Shown one piece after another: positions 21,375-33,856 of a stretch of DNA of 64,000 bases (position 1 is the stretch's first letter; each line of letters begins with the position of its first letter). The stretch covers positions 3,009,586-3,073,585 of the forward strand of contig NC_035164.2 in the NCBI RefSeq assembly GCF_001659605.2, written 5' to 3'. This DNA is from Manihot esculenta (Eukaryota; Streptophyta; Magnoliopsida; Malpighiales; Euphorbiaceae). The position numbers were made by a program, and so were the translations under genes. The notes beneath the pieces are model-generated. The model did no database searches and was not told the origin of the DNA. It saw only the letters and a program-made list of their open reading frames with translations.

Positions 21375-22130
21375 ATGGCCCCAAGATGGAAAGGCAAGGG
21401 ATCAGAAGCCAAAGCTCTTGCAGATCCTATGTCAAAGATTGTTTCACAGCTTTCTACATCTCTAATCCAAGTAGATGCACATGGGTTACTCTCTGGATGC
21501 AGTGTGCTTCTTGCAGTGGAAACAGAACAGATGGAACTTCTCACTCGTGGGTGTTTTGGCCGACCTATTATTACAGCCGAGAAGGATAAGCAATGGTTTC
21601 AACTTGGTCCGGAGGAAGCCTTTTATTTGTTCTATTCTTTGAAATGCCTCAAGATTGTTGGTGAAGATAATTGTCATAAGAATGCTTTTGAGTTATGGCA
21701 GTACATGAAATCCAAAAAGGCAAGTTTCCCTGATTCTTGCAAGGCTTATTTTCATCTTCGAATGAAAAATTGGATTGTGAGATCAGGATCCCAGTATGGT
21801 GTAGACTTTGTTGCATATTGTCATCATCCATCTTTGGTCCATTCTGAATATGCTGTGCTGGTTTTATCAGAAGAAGAAAATGGTGATATGAATGAAAGAT
21901 TGAGATTGTGGTCTGATTTTCATTGTACAATTCGACTTTGTGGAAGTGTTGCAAAAACACTGTTAGTTGTTAGCATCAATAAAAATGGTCATGGTGCTGT
22001 CTCTCCATCATGTTTAGAGAGATTCTCTATTAAAGAGCACATAGTCACTAGATGGATTCCTGAGCTAAGTCGTGAAGATCAATCAACTACTGAAAAAGAA
22101 AACCAAGTAAGATGTAGTTCAAATTCATAG
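21375..22130 (+). CDS. SEN2: tRNA-splicing endonuclease catalytic subunit (SEN2-type)
   Basis: Cleaves introns from precursor tRNAs at the 5' splice site, working in the heterotetrameric SEN complex. The 251-residue ORF carries the N-terminal fold (RGCFGRPIITAEKDKQWFQLGPEEAFYL) and the C-terminal nuclease domain with the His-Tyr-Lys triad: Tyr141 in SQYGVDFVAY, His156 in LVHSEYAVLVL, Lys194 in GSVAKTLL. Length fits plant homologues of about 240-250 residues. The start at 21375 is the only Met ahead of the conserved region. At 22107 the sequence CAA|GTAAGA is a good donor. An acceptor at 23251-23254 (TTGCAG, ending 23254) would swap the last seven codons for MQSQTGLL and a stop at 23281, giving 252 residues. 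Both forms are plausible. Confidence 0.88.
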   Translation: MAPRWKGKGSEAKALADPMSKIVSQLSTSLIQVDAHGLLSGCSVLLAVETEQMELLTRGCFGRPIITAEKDKQWFQLGPEEAFYLFYSLKCLKIVGEDNCHKNAFELWQYMKSKKASFPDSCKAYFHLRMKNWIVRSGSQYGVDFVAYCHHPSLVHSEYAVLVLSEEENGDMNERLRLWSDFHCTIRLCGSVAKTLLVVSINKNGHGAVSPSCLERFSIKEHIVTRWIPELSREDQSTTEKENQVRCSSNS

Positions 22131-24012
22131 GTTTTACTTCACATTGTTATTTAAACATTCATAACTTTATTATCTAATCTATTAAAAGCTTTGGCTTCGT
22201 TAGCATTTTCTGCTGAATGAATTGTCATTCATTGGACACTTGGTCAGTATATGAAATGACAATATTTATGTTGTGTGTGTATACTGTCTGTGATGATTTT
22301 TACTGTTTTTAGCTGCAACTGAAATGATTTAATGTCTTCAATGTGTCGTGCTCTTAATTTCCCCTTTATTTACATAAGGAAGATCTTGTTTATTTTTTAT
22401 AATTACTTTCTTTCTTAAGATAGTGATTACTCAAATGCACCATAGCTTGAAAGATTTATGTAGGAAACAGTAAACACAGACGAGGGTTTCTGAGTAGGTT
22501 ATTGTTCCTTGGGATAGAGCAAATCAACTAATATGAAAGAGTACTTAATTCTGGCTCAACATATTAAAAGCAGTTACTTGCATGTTTCTAAGGTTAGTTC
22601 TACATTTCTGCATTTCTGGTGTTGCGATTACAAAATCACAATATTAGAGAAAATCACAATATTAGAGAAAGAGACGTAAGAAATATAACGTTCGTATGAC
22701 AGTAAGATTACGTCCATGGGTAAAGCAGAGAATTGACTTAATAAATGAGAGCAGAGAATTGACTTTTTAAAGTATATGGTTGTTGGACTCTTAATAAATT
22801 ATTAGTAACTTTTATTTATGACATCAAGTTATTAGCTTGTGGAAAATAGATTTGTGGTAACTCAACGATCCATGAGAAAATAAGATTGAGAAAGGGTTAA
22901 GGGTAGTAAATGTATAGAATTGACTTACTAAATGAGGTTTTGAAGTCTTAAGGTTGGAGAACTACATATTAATAGTTGTGCTTTCGATAAGGGCAAAGGT
23001 ATTTATATTTTCATCCGCACAGGACACTTCTAGCACATGTCTTTTTAGAGCAAATTGTTGAAATTTCGACAGAAATTTCAGTAATGTCTTATACGAGCAT
23101 CAGAAAAGTTGATGGACCGAGCATCAAACATCGGGAAAGTTGATGAATCAAGTATCAAAAATTAGGGCGCTAAACATCTCGAACTATTTTGACTCCTAGC
23201 TCTTTAAAATGAAAATCTTGATCCTCTTAATTTTTTTTGCGATTATCCTTGCAGATGCAGAGTCAGACTGGATTACTGTAGGAGCATATACTTATCACAA
23301 TCCTAAATGAGGTATATTTTATATGTTATTAATTTGCATTTTGTAAAACCATGAAATTATTGTTTGTGATTTTGATAGTAATATTTGGGATGAGAGCTTA
23401 ATATAATCGTTTCCATGCTTTGATGTCAATTTATTTTAGGCTAAATATGTTGTTACTCTATTATTTTGTATTAGCCTATTAAATACTTGAATTAAAATTT
23501 TAATATAATAAACACCTAAACTTAATTATAAATATTATAACAATTAAATCTAAATTAATCATATTATTTGTGATTTATATATAAAAAAAATTAAAAATTT
23601 TACTGAATAAATTCTTAATTTTCATAAAATGATAAAATTACACTTATCTAATTTTGTCGATTTATAAAAATTACAGCACCAATAAGTAAAATTTAGAATA
23701 AAATCAATAATAAATAAAAATAATTTTTACTTTTTTTGATAAATTGTCAACACTAATTTTTGTTGAATTATTATAATTTTTATAAATTCAAGTATTGAAT
23801 AGTTTATAATTTTAATTCAAAGTGTCCAATCTCAATTAATATAGGGTGTAAATATATATTCAGCTATTTAGTTTACATGTATTTGAAAAAGATTTTCAAT
23901 ACTATTTAAGTGCATTTTGTCAAAGATTAGCAGTCCCAGACAGGAAGACCAAACCATAACATACAACCTTGACATACCAAGCTACCAATGCAAGCATGTA
24001 GTTTAACTTCAT
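22131..24012. other. SEN2 3' region and spacer to the tetraspanin gene
   Basis: Holds the possible SEN2 terminal exon (23255-23281) and otherwise AT-rich DNA without recognised ORFs. SEN2 and the tetraspanin gene converge here, so both 3' ends lie within this spacer. Confidence 0.5.
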
Positions 24013-27000
24013 TTAGAAATGGATCCAACTCGGTTGTGCCTTTGTCATCCTTGCTTGACCGTAGGGTTCATCATTATCCATACGCCGATTGTTTCTGAAG
24101 GCTGCACAGCCAACCACGTAAACAATCACTAGGATTATTAATACAATGATGTTGATTACTGACACTTTTCTCCAGCTCTTTCTCAGACTGCCAAGCACTC
24201 CAGCCTTGCAAGAGTTGCAAGAATAACAAAGCTGCTGTTGATCATTGCTCCAGTTGTTGCAGTCAGTGTTGTAAACTACCCCTCCTTCATATGTCCATAT
24301 AGTTTCATTCACATACGTGAAACCGCAGTCAGTTGGGGGCTTGCAGCATCCAGACTACACAAACACACAGGTACATAACATTTAGTTGTACAGCAGTAAA
24401 CAATGGCATAAAAATGATGTCTGAGTTTTGGTAGAAAAACAGTCTGGTTAGTGGCATTTTGATTTGATCTCTACAAAGATCACTGATGTGGGTTCTAACA
24501 ATTAGCTTGCTCGAAGTTTTGTATCTGAAAAATTTTACAATATAACGTTATATTTATAACGATTTTATTATAAGATTTATATTATAATGTATGGTTAATA
24601 TCTAACCGTTACAAGTATAGCGATTATATTGAATAAATCTTTCTACATATCTTTTAACCTCATGCATGCCAATCACAACAAAAGACTGGCAGAAGTTGAA
24701 GCTAATTGACTACATCACTGACTCTGTGGACGTTATATCTTCACTGAAGATTTTCCTCATCATATTCATAACTCATTCAGTGTGCTGTTTTCTTCCTCTT
24801 TTTCTGGGCTTCCATTATTTTTTTGACTTTTTATTAAAAAATTGTTAAAAAAATATATTTGTGAGGGGTGAATAAAAATCCGCATCAAAAACATATACTG
24901 GATTATAATATTAAATTAGCTAGTCATTTAAATGTACTGGATTATAATATTAAATTAATTAGTCATTTAGATGTACAAAGTAGGGATGTCCGGCACGCGG
25001 GTTTTCACGGGTACCCGATCCGCCCAAACCCTATTAGGACGGATTTGGATTTTTGCAAAACGGATTTGGACGGATTCGGGTTTGAAAAATTTTACCCGTC
25101 TCGGATTCGGGTAGGGTTCGGAATTAGACTATCGGATACCCGTTACCCGAATCCGATTAGTATATAACAAAACTAACCCTAACCCTAATCCTTAATTCTT
25201 TTTTTTTTTTTCATTTTCACTTCCCTCTCTCCGTCGGCGCCTCTCTCTCTGTTCCCTTCCCATAATTCCCAATCGGCCTCTCTCCTCCACTTCACTGATG
25301 ACTGCCGGCGCAGGCCGGTCAGCACCGGCGACATCTCCTTGCTCTCCCTAGTGACGATAAATCTTCTTCTCCCTTAGTCATCAATATCTCCTTCTCTCTC
25401 CAGTTCGCTAACATCTCCCACAGTCCCATTTTCCAGTCAACGCCTCTCTCCCCCATTTCACTGACGAGTGCCGGCAGCCCAATCGACACCGGCGATGTCT
25501 CCTTTCTCTCCCCAGTCGACGATAAATCTTCTCTCTCCCGATATCTCCTTCTCTCTCTCCAGTGGCCACATCTCCCACTTCTCAGTCGGAGACAACTCTT
25601 CCCTCTCCCCCACTTCACCGATGACTGCGGGAGATAACCCTTGCCTCTCCACAATCGGCGTCGACGACATCTCCTTTGGCTGGAATTCTCTTCAGGTTTG
25701 CAATCAAATTTTTTGATAATCAAGATCTTTTATGTGCATATTGTTAAAGAATTTTTAGTTGTTATTAAAGAATTTTAGAATTTATGAACTATTAATTTGA
25801 TTATTTGGATATTTGCTATTTGATTATTGTTCTCCAATATTTCTACTGCTGGGTATTTCTCTAATATTTCTACTGCTGGGTTATGCATATTTTAAGGATA
25901 GTTTTACGTTGAATAGATAATTGAGGTTGATATTCAGGTTGTGCTTCTAATTCAGGGTTTGATATTTGGGTTATCAAATCTAAATTTTTAAATTTTTTTC
26001 ATTGAATTGAATTTAAAAAAATCGAGTTCGGTCGGGTTCGGGTATTGTACGGGTATTGTTAAACGGATTTGGAACGAGTACGGATAGTAAAATTAAAATA
26101 CTAAACGGATTTGGGACGGGTTCGGAAATTTTATATATAATCGGGTTCGGATTTGGGTACCCTCAATTTCACGGGTACCCTACCCGTTTACATCCCTAGT
26201 ACAAAGTAATTCAATCATTTATATAAGTATTAGGACTATTTGGTTTCAGTTCTGCTATCAGAATCGGCGGAACCAAACCTTCGTCACTTTTTTTAATTTT
26301 TAAGAATCATAATTGAAATTAAATTTTGATAAGATTTCGATTCTTTTTAATTTTAATTTTAATTTTTATTCAAATCTTAAATCTTATAAATAAAATTATA
26401 ATATTCATACGTTAAATAACTAATATTAAAATAATAATAAAAATAATAATACATTTGAACAATAATAATATAAGTATTAATATATATTATATACAATTCT
26501 TGGTAAAAATATTATATTGTTATATATATAATTATTAATTATATATTTTTAATGAAAAAACATGAGTAATATATATATATATATATATATAAAATAAAAT
26601 TTAGTTGCAATTTGCAACAGTTTATGAATAGTGTCAATTTTGCCTAGAAAGGTATATTTTTGCCCTACCCTTCTCTTCAAAACATATTCTCTTCATGATT
26701 TTTTGTCTTTTACTCAGCTTTATTTATTGTTTTTCTATGCAGTTTGTAAAATTGCGTCCATACTTTTCTATGTGATTTCATTCTACTGCCCCACTTGCAT
26801 GGTTTTCGTCTTCTCAGTACTTGTAATCTTTGGCTTCTTATTTGCGTGCTACTGTACCTGCCAACATATTCCTACTCTCACAAAATGGCGTCGTCTCCTT
26901 ATGAGATTTGATAGTGTCGAATTATGCTTTTATTGGTTCTTCCCTCGAGAAGGAAGACCCTAGAAAGAAATATCTCTCTCAAAATAAAAATTTTAAAAAG

Positions 27001-29114
27001 GAAGGTTTCACTAAGACAAGACCCGAAAGGGCAGACCACTAAAGTTAGGTCAGAAGGATAAGACTCAGAAGGCAGACAACTAAGGTCAGGCTGGAAGGGC
27101 AAAACTGGAAGCGCAGACCACTAAAGTCAAGCTGGAAGGGCAAGATCGGAACGGTAGACTACCAAGATCGGACCTTCTGAAAAAAAGACTTTTAAGGTCA
27201 GATCCTTTAAAAAGGAAGACCACCAAGGTCTGACTTTCCAAAAGAACATACCACCAAGGTCCGACCTTCCAAATGAAGAATACTAAGGTTAGACCTTCAA
27301 AAAAAAAAACCACAAAGAGGAAGGTCTCACTAAGGTAAGACTCGAAAGGGCAGGCCACTAAGGTCAGGCTGGAAGGGCAGACCACTATAGTCAGATCGAA
27401 AGGGCAAGACCCGGAAGGGCAGACCACTAAGAACAGGTCGAAAGAACAAAGCCGGAAGGGCAAACCATTATGATCATGTCAAAAAGGCAAGGCCTAAAGG
27501 GTAAAGTTGGAAGGGCAAACCACTAAAGTCAGATCGGAAGAGCAAGATCCGGAAGGACAGACCACTAAGGTCAGGTCAGAAAGGTAAGGCCGGAAAGGCA
27601 GGCTACTATGGTCAGGTCAAAAGAATAAGGCCAGAACGGCAAACCACTAAAGTCAGATTGAAAGAGCAAGATTTGGAAGGGCAGACCATTAAGGTCAGGT
27701 TGGAAGGACAAGACCAGGAAGGGTAGACCACTAATGTCAGGTCGGAAGGGTAAACCACAAAGGCATACCGTCCAAAAGAAAGACCAACAAGGTCAGATCC
27801 TTTCAAAAGGACGGCCACCAAGGTCAGACCTTTCAAAAGGAATACCACCAAGGTCTGACCTTCCAAAAGAGTAGCCACCAAGGTCAGACTTTCCAAAGGA
27901 AGAACACTAAGGTGAGATCTTTCAAAGGAAGAATACTAAGGTTAGACCTTCCAAAAAGAATACCACCAAGGTCAGACTTTCGAAAAGAGCAGATCACCAA
28001 AGTCAGACATTTCAAAAGGAAGACCAGCAAGGGGCAGACCACTAAGGCTAGGCTAGAAGAGTAAACTACTAAGGTCAGGTCGAAGGGGCAAGACCCGAAA
28101 GGGCAGACCACTAAGGTCGGGTGGGAAGGGTAAGGTTGGAAGAGCGGACCACTAAGATTAGATCAGAAGAGCAAAGCCAAAATGGTAGACCACCAAAGTC
28201 AGACCACCAAAGTCAGACCTTCCAAAAGGAAGACCAACATGGTCAGACCTTTTCAGAAGGAAGACCACTAAGGTCAAACCTTTTAAAATGAATGCCACCA
28301 AGGTCCGACTTTTCAAAAGGAAGGCCATCAAGGTCATACCTTCCAAAAGAGCAGACCACAAAGGTCAGACCTTTTCAAAAGGAAGACCACCAAGGTAAGA
28401 TCTTTCAAAAGGAGGACCACTAAGGTTCGATCTTTCAAAAGAGCAGACCACCAAGGTCAGACCTTCCAAAAGGAAGATTAGCATGGTCAGATCCTTTCAA
28501 AAGGAAGACCATCAAGGTCAAGCCTTCCAAAAGAGCAAACTACCTAGGTCAGACCTTTCAAAGGAAGAACACTAAGATTAGACCTTCCAAAAGAAATACC
28601 ACTAAGGTCAGACCTTCCAAAAGAGCAGACCACTAAAGTTAAACTTTTCAAAAAAAAAGATCACCAAGGTCAAACTTTTCAAAAAGAAAACCACTAAGAT
28701 CCGGCCTTTCAAAAGAGCAAACTACTAAGATCAGACGTTCCAAAGGAAGAATACATTGAAAAGGAAAAATATCTTTTAAAAGAAAAACTATCGACATTCA
28801 AAAGAGCATATCATTAAGGTCAAATTTTTTAAAAAGAAAACCACTAAAATCAAACATTTTAAAGGGAGGACCATCGATATAAAACCTTTCATAGCCACAC
28901 CTCCAAAATAAAAACTCTAAAAGTAAGGCCTCCTATAAACCAAACTCTAAAGGTAGAACCTTTATAAATAAAATAAAAATAATTCTATTAATAAAATTAT
29001 ATATTTAAAATTTTCTCACTCCTTTGTAATTATAGAACGTAATCACTTAGTCCGATCTATATTTAGTTATTTGACTCAATTGATTGCACTTTCATTCGAA
29101 AATTACCTACATAA

Positions 29115-29191
<77 letters not shown>

Positions 29192-31083
29192 TATAATAAT
29201 AATTTTAAATTTAACTATATTATAATAAATATATATAATATATTCATTAAATAAAATAAAATCTTAATATATTTAAAAAAATATCACCGCGACGGGTTTA
29301 AGGCTAATTAATATATAAAGATGGGTGTGGGCTTCAATTAAAATCTGAAGCTATTTAATAATATGTTTGGTAGTTGAGAAAAAGCCAAGAAAGTACTGCG
29401 AATTCGTATAACAGACTGGATTCCAGATCTCTTGTATAAAGTCTTGTCTGGCTCCAATTAATGAATTATACATGCAACCAAGACAGAAAAAGGGGAAAGG
29501 GGAAAATTTTGATTTATATTCTATTAACCCATAAAAGAATTTCTCCAAGATGAAGCAAAAAAGCAAACTAACTGCTTCCATATGAGTTCCTAAGTGAACA
29601 TTCCTAATAAGTCAAGGCCTTAAGGGTAAAAAGAAGAAAGAGACGAGTGCCCGTATATTAATATTAATATATCTTCCGAATCTTAACAATTATTAAGATA
29701 ATAAAGGGCTAATCCTTTTTTTTTCTCTCCATAGTTAAAAAATAGAGAGATTAGAAAATTTAAACTTAAAAGACCTCTTAGTTTTTTATTCAATCTTGAT
29801 ACAGTTATCATCAAGTTAATAAAACCATCTCATAGTTCACTTTCAAATGAAATAATTACTAAAAAAAAAAAACAATGGAATTATGTTTAATATATAGAAG
29901 ATCACAGGAAGAAAATTAATATGATCAGTTTTTTTTAAGAAAAAATTAATATAGTTAGTTAAGACTCATATATTGTAATAATAATAATAATATAATTAAT
30001 AAAGTTAAGGGCTTTTACAATTTTCATGAAATGGTGGGATAGGGGCAATTATAAAAAAAGGAAAAAGCCAACCAGCAGCAATGGTCATGCCAGAGAAACC
30101 GCCATGGACGGGGGAGGCTCATCTTCCCTTCTCACATGGCCACCAAATAATTATTCATAAATATATTTTGAAAACCCCTTTTTGAAAGTATCACTTTGGT
30201 GATAAGGGTAAGCAATCATTATTAGTACTAGAAAAAAAAAATCCTAGAAATCATCACTTTAAGATCAGATTTTTCCATTCTCAAAGTTTGTTCATAAATA
30301 ATTACTAGAAAAGAAATTTCTCTTAAGCAAGAGAAAACTAAGCTTTAAGAAAAACAAAACAAAACTCGACAGATTTCATGAAACATTTTTTATAGGACGA
30401 ATATTCGCATCCTCTAACCTATGCAATACTTCAAAAAATTTATATGAAAAATTTTTCTTAATTAAAAAAATTAACCATTTTTAAGAAAAACTCTTTTTTA
30501 AAATATTTTCCAAGCTAATCGATCCTTCATAAAATTAAGAAGGGGGAGGAAGAGGAAAGAAAATACATACCTGAATAGGACTAAGCTTCCTTTGATAAAA
30601 CATATCAGCAGCTTCAGGCACACCATTAATGGAGACTCCCATCTTAGCACAAATCTTAGAATCTCTAATACAAGAGCTAATCTTGCTCCAATAGCTCTCA
30701 CTAGCCACCCTCTCCTCCAACCAACCTGAGTAATCCTGCAAATAATAATCCAAATAAGCTCTGTTCATCACCGGCCGGCCGGAACCTTTATCCGTCACAG
30801 CATACGCAAAGATGATGAACCCTATAAGTGCTGCGATGATGAAGAACATCACAAAGAGGTAAAGCCACATCAAGAATGTGTTCCTATAACAAGCGCCGGC
30901 GAAACCAGCTAAAGAGACGACCATAATCGAGACTCCGATGACGATCAATGGCCACTCCAAGAATTTTAAGCAATCTGTGTTGTTGGCTCTGCTGCTTAGC
31001 CATATCCCGCCGCCGAGAATCGGTATGGAGAGCAAGAATGTGAAGAAGTTTAGTAATCCTATCAAGTGATTGCTGCTTCTCAT
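24013..31083 (-). CDS. TET3: Tetraspanin, TET3-type
   Basis: Four-pass membrane protein that organises microdomains at the plasma membrane and plasmodesmata. Two exons on the minus strand: 31083-30571 (171 codons, ends LSPIQ at a GTATGT donor) and 24354-24013 (starts SGCCKPPTDCG after GTGTAG). Together 284 residues, as in Arabidopsis TET3 and TET4. Transmembrane segments at about residues 10-30, 45-67 and 75-97, and one after SWRKVSV. The large loop has the plant motif GCCKPP plus CYSCNSC. The tail reads RRMDNDEPYGQARMTKAQPSWIHF. The 6216-bp intron (24355-30570) is far longer than usual and holds a hAT-type element, a 2-kb minisatellite and a (TA)n tract. Confidence 0.92.
24981..26198. mobile_element. 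hAT-type non-autonomous DNA element in the tetraspanin intron
   Basis: Ends TAGGGATGT and ACATCCCTA are exact inverted repeats. Flanks carry a perfect 8-bp target duplication GTACAAAG (24973-24980 and 26199-26206), the hAT length. Subterminal regions repeat CACGGGTACCC, GGGTTCGG and CGGATTTGG in both orientations. The core (about 25200-25690) is CT-rich with short repeats such as GACGATAAATCTTCT and CTCTCTCCCCCA. No transposase. The ORFs on both strands through the CT-rich core are compositional. Confidence 0.88.
26199..26989. other. Intron sequence with (AT)n tract
   Basis: Very AT-rich, with a short (AT)n run at 26570-26591. The ORF at 26631-26963 is hydrophobic and Cys-rich but has no family match that I recognise, and it lies within the tetraspanin intron on the other strand. 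Confidence 0.5.
26990..28960. repeat. Intronic minisatellite, units of about 40 bp then about 30 bp
   Basis: The array uses the phrase GACCACTAAGGTCAG-(G/A)... throughout. From about 27000 to 27760 units are about 40 bp (GGAAGGGCAGACCACTAAGG with TCAGGTCGGAAGGGCAAG). From about 27770 onward they are 30-31 bp (CCACCAAGGTCAGACCTTCC followed by AAAAGGAAGA). The minus strand of the 30-bp unit encodes a ten-residue period TLVVFLLKGL, which explains several open frames of 67-125 codons there. No sign that these are genes. Units decay towards 28700-28960. Confidence 0.85.
29120..29187. repeat. (TA)n microsatellite
   Basis: An uninterrupted TA run of about 68 bases within the tetraspanin intron, next to more AT-rich sequence. 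Confidence 0.95.
29190..30570. other. Remainder of the tetraspanin intron
   Basis: AT-rich, with no recognised coding or element structure. The short minus-strand ORF at 29351-29581 has no family features. Confidence 0.55.
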
Positions 31084-33395
31084 CTCTGTAGATTTAGAGA
31101 GAAAATGGTTGTGTTTGGTTTGGTTAGATTTTCTCTTTGTTTATTGTTAAAGGGAAGTTATGGTTTTGCTCAAACAAAGCAATAATAAAAGGTTTGTCAG
31201 ATACAGCGGGGGAGATGATGATTTTATGAGTTTGATGTGGGCCCTGCTATCAGTTGGATTTAATTTAAATTTGAAATTAATTAATTAATAAATTTGCCGC
31301 TAAATTTTATGATAAAAATGTTAAATTTTATTTTGATTTTAAATTTGTATCTCAATTATTATTAAAATAAATTTTTACATTTATTGTCTAAATTTTTAAT
31401 TTTAAATTAAAAAAATTTTAATTTTTAAATTTATTATAATTATATCAATTTTTTAATTAAATTTAAATTAACTTACACAATATTCTATATATTATTCTCT
31501 TTATCACATAAATAATTTGATTAATTGAAATGAAATTTTTTAATTTTTAGAATAAAAAATTTTAATATTAAATATTTATTTTTAATAATTAAACTTAATA
31601 TAAAAATATAAAATAAATTTAATATTAAAAAATATAATAAAATTTATCGGTATTTTTTTAATAATAATAAAAAAAGAAATTTTTTTGAATTTAATTGAGA
31701 ATTCAAATGAATATATAAGTGTTAAATAAGAGGGATTTATTTAATATTTATATTGAAATGGTTTTATGCGGACGTGGCCGACTCATTCCACGTGATAAGT
31801 GATGAAAAAGTTATACAGATCTGTTTTCTGTATTCTTAAAAAAAAAAAAAACACAGCTCCCGAGATCGAGCTAAGCAGCGTGGGCTGTGGATAAAGTTTC
31901 GTTGACTCAAGGCTGAAGTCGCTTTTTTCCCGCCCTTTTTTTGTCGAAGACTGAAGGCTGAAGCTACTGATCAGAATTCATGGGTATTACCTGGAATTTT
32001 CCAACCAAGCAGTCGGGCAACGTCTGGTCGTTTGACATGTCAAAAACTGATTGGTTTTGCTTTTTAACTTTTGTTGTGATTATTTGACGTTTAGATTTTT
32101 CTATTATAGATTTTCTCAATGAAAATAAAATCTTTTTCAGAATTTTAAGGTTTAATTAAAATTACACTAAAAAGTTGATAAATATGAAGATTTTATATTT
32201 TTTTTCATAATTCTTATCATAAAGTTAAACAAAATAGTGAAATATTAATACCCATTTTTCACTTTTATAAAAATATGAAGAAATTAATCGAGTCAAATTT
32301 ATCAGTATTAATATTATTTTTAATTTAATTAAAAAAATTAAAAATAAATAAAAAATAACACAACATAATATATTTTTTAAAATCAATAGATTAATTAATA
32401 AAATTCTCCATAAAAATTAAATAATAATTTCCTTTTAAAATTATATTAAATTTTATATTCAATAAAAAAAATTTGTATTTATATGAGTGAATAAATAATA
32501 TTTTACATATATTAATAATTTAACATGAATTATATAACAAGTCTTAAAATCTATTGATTTGACTTTGACTTTTTTAAGTCACTGCACCGTCCACTTTAAA
32601 GATCAGATCTCAGGGAGACAAGCAGACCGTCCCACATGACTGATGGCTCTGGCCCATGTCTTGTTATTCATAATTTTTCAAAATTTTTTTAATTAAAAAA
32701 AAAGTAAAATAAGATTAATGAAATTTTCAAATTTTGATTTTTAATAACTCGTCTCTAAAATTAGATTTTCATTTTGAAACCACTTAGTATTGCATAATTT
32801 AAATTTTATATCAATAAATTACATGGTTTATTTAAGATTAAATTTAGTTTATTTTTTAAAAGTAAAGAAATAATTTTCATTTATAATTTATTAAAAAAAT
32901 TAATGTTATGAATGTTAGTTAGTTTCTTATAATATATCACATTTATATTTTATGTTGAGATAAATTGATAATTTTTAAGATTTTTTAACAAGAAAATATG
33001 TAAGTTTATAAGGTAAGAGAATATTTTTTGTTATGAATCATCATAATAATATTGACTCTGTTTAAAATAAAAAAAATGTTGTAAAAATTCAAATAGATTT
33101 TTTTTCAATTATTTTTTTGAAAAGAGATTTTTCTTTTGACTTAAAAATTTTATTTTATAATGAATTTTAATTTTATATAATTTTATAAGAATTTATTATA
33201 ATACTGGTAAAATGAACCATCCAAATTAGGTGTTAAATTTCTTTTTAAAATTATATTTAAATGAATATAATGACTAAATTAGGTGTAAATGAATGTAGTT
33301 AGATAGTCAGTGATAGAATAGAGAGACCCCTGTAGAGTAGCCAATACTCTTGTAAAGCATCTTTGTAAACCATTTCTTTATAAGTAATATATGCC
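31084..33395. other. Tetraspanin promoter region and intergenic DNA
   Basis: About 100 bases next to the ATG are likely 5' UTR. Beyond that the sequence is AT-rich with no ORF. Two ACGT-core boxes lie about 700 bases upstream of the start codon. Confidence 0.5.
31771..31794. promoter_or_regulatory. Paired ACGT-core (G-box-like) sites
   Basis: GACGTGGC and CCACGTGA occur within 24 bases. Such ACGT boxes bind bZIP and bHLH factors in plants, and pairs are typical of ABA-responsive promoters. Distance to the tetraspanin ATG is about 700 bases. Function is inferred only. Confidence 0.3.
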
Positions 33396-33856
33396 TAGGG
33401 GTGAGCATTCGGTTGGTTCGGTTCAAAATCGAACCGAACCGAATAAACCGAAAACCGAAATTTGAGTGTTTATGAAAATCGAACTGAATCGATTTTGATC
33501 AGAAACCGAACCGAACCGGTCTGATTCGGTTCGGTTCGATTTGATCGGTTTCGATTTTTAATATTTTTTTTATTTTTTACACTTTATTTTTAATATTTTA
33601 AAATTTAATTAAAATATTTTAATTTTAATATGATTTAATTTATATATATTATTGAAAAAACATATTATTATTACTAATCGGTTCGGTTCGGTTTTTTCAG
33701 TTTTTTCCTGATCAAAATCGAACCGAACCGAAAAAACTAAAATTTTTGAAATTAAAAACCGAACCGAACCGAAATATATAAAAAACCGAACTAAATTTTC
33801 AAATCGATTCGATTCAATCGATTTTTTCGGTTTGAACCGAATACTGCTCACCCCTA
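33396..33856. mobile_element. hAT-type MITE, copy 1
   Basis: Begins TAGGGGTGAGCATTCGGTT and ends with the inverse, AATACTGCTCACCCCTA. Subterminal blocks AACCGAACCGAA and TCGGTTCGGTT repeat in both orientations, so much of the 461 bp can fold on itself. The end motif belongs to a widespread plant hAT MITE type. No good 8-bp target duplication is visible, only ATGC shared. Confidence 0.8.

Noticed and set aside
25171..25190. Telomere-like CTAACCCTAACCCTAA
   Set aside because: Only about two and a half repeats inside the hAT element; too short for an interstitial telomere.
26899..28361. Series of hydrophobic minus-strand ORFs
   Set aside because: They come from the 30-40-bp minisatellite whose period keeps frames open; the repeated motif is not a known domain.
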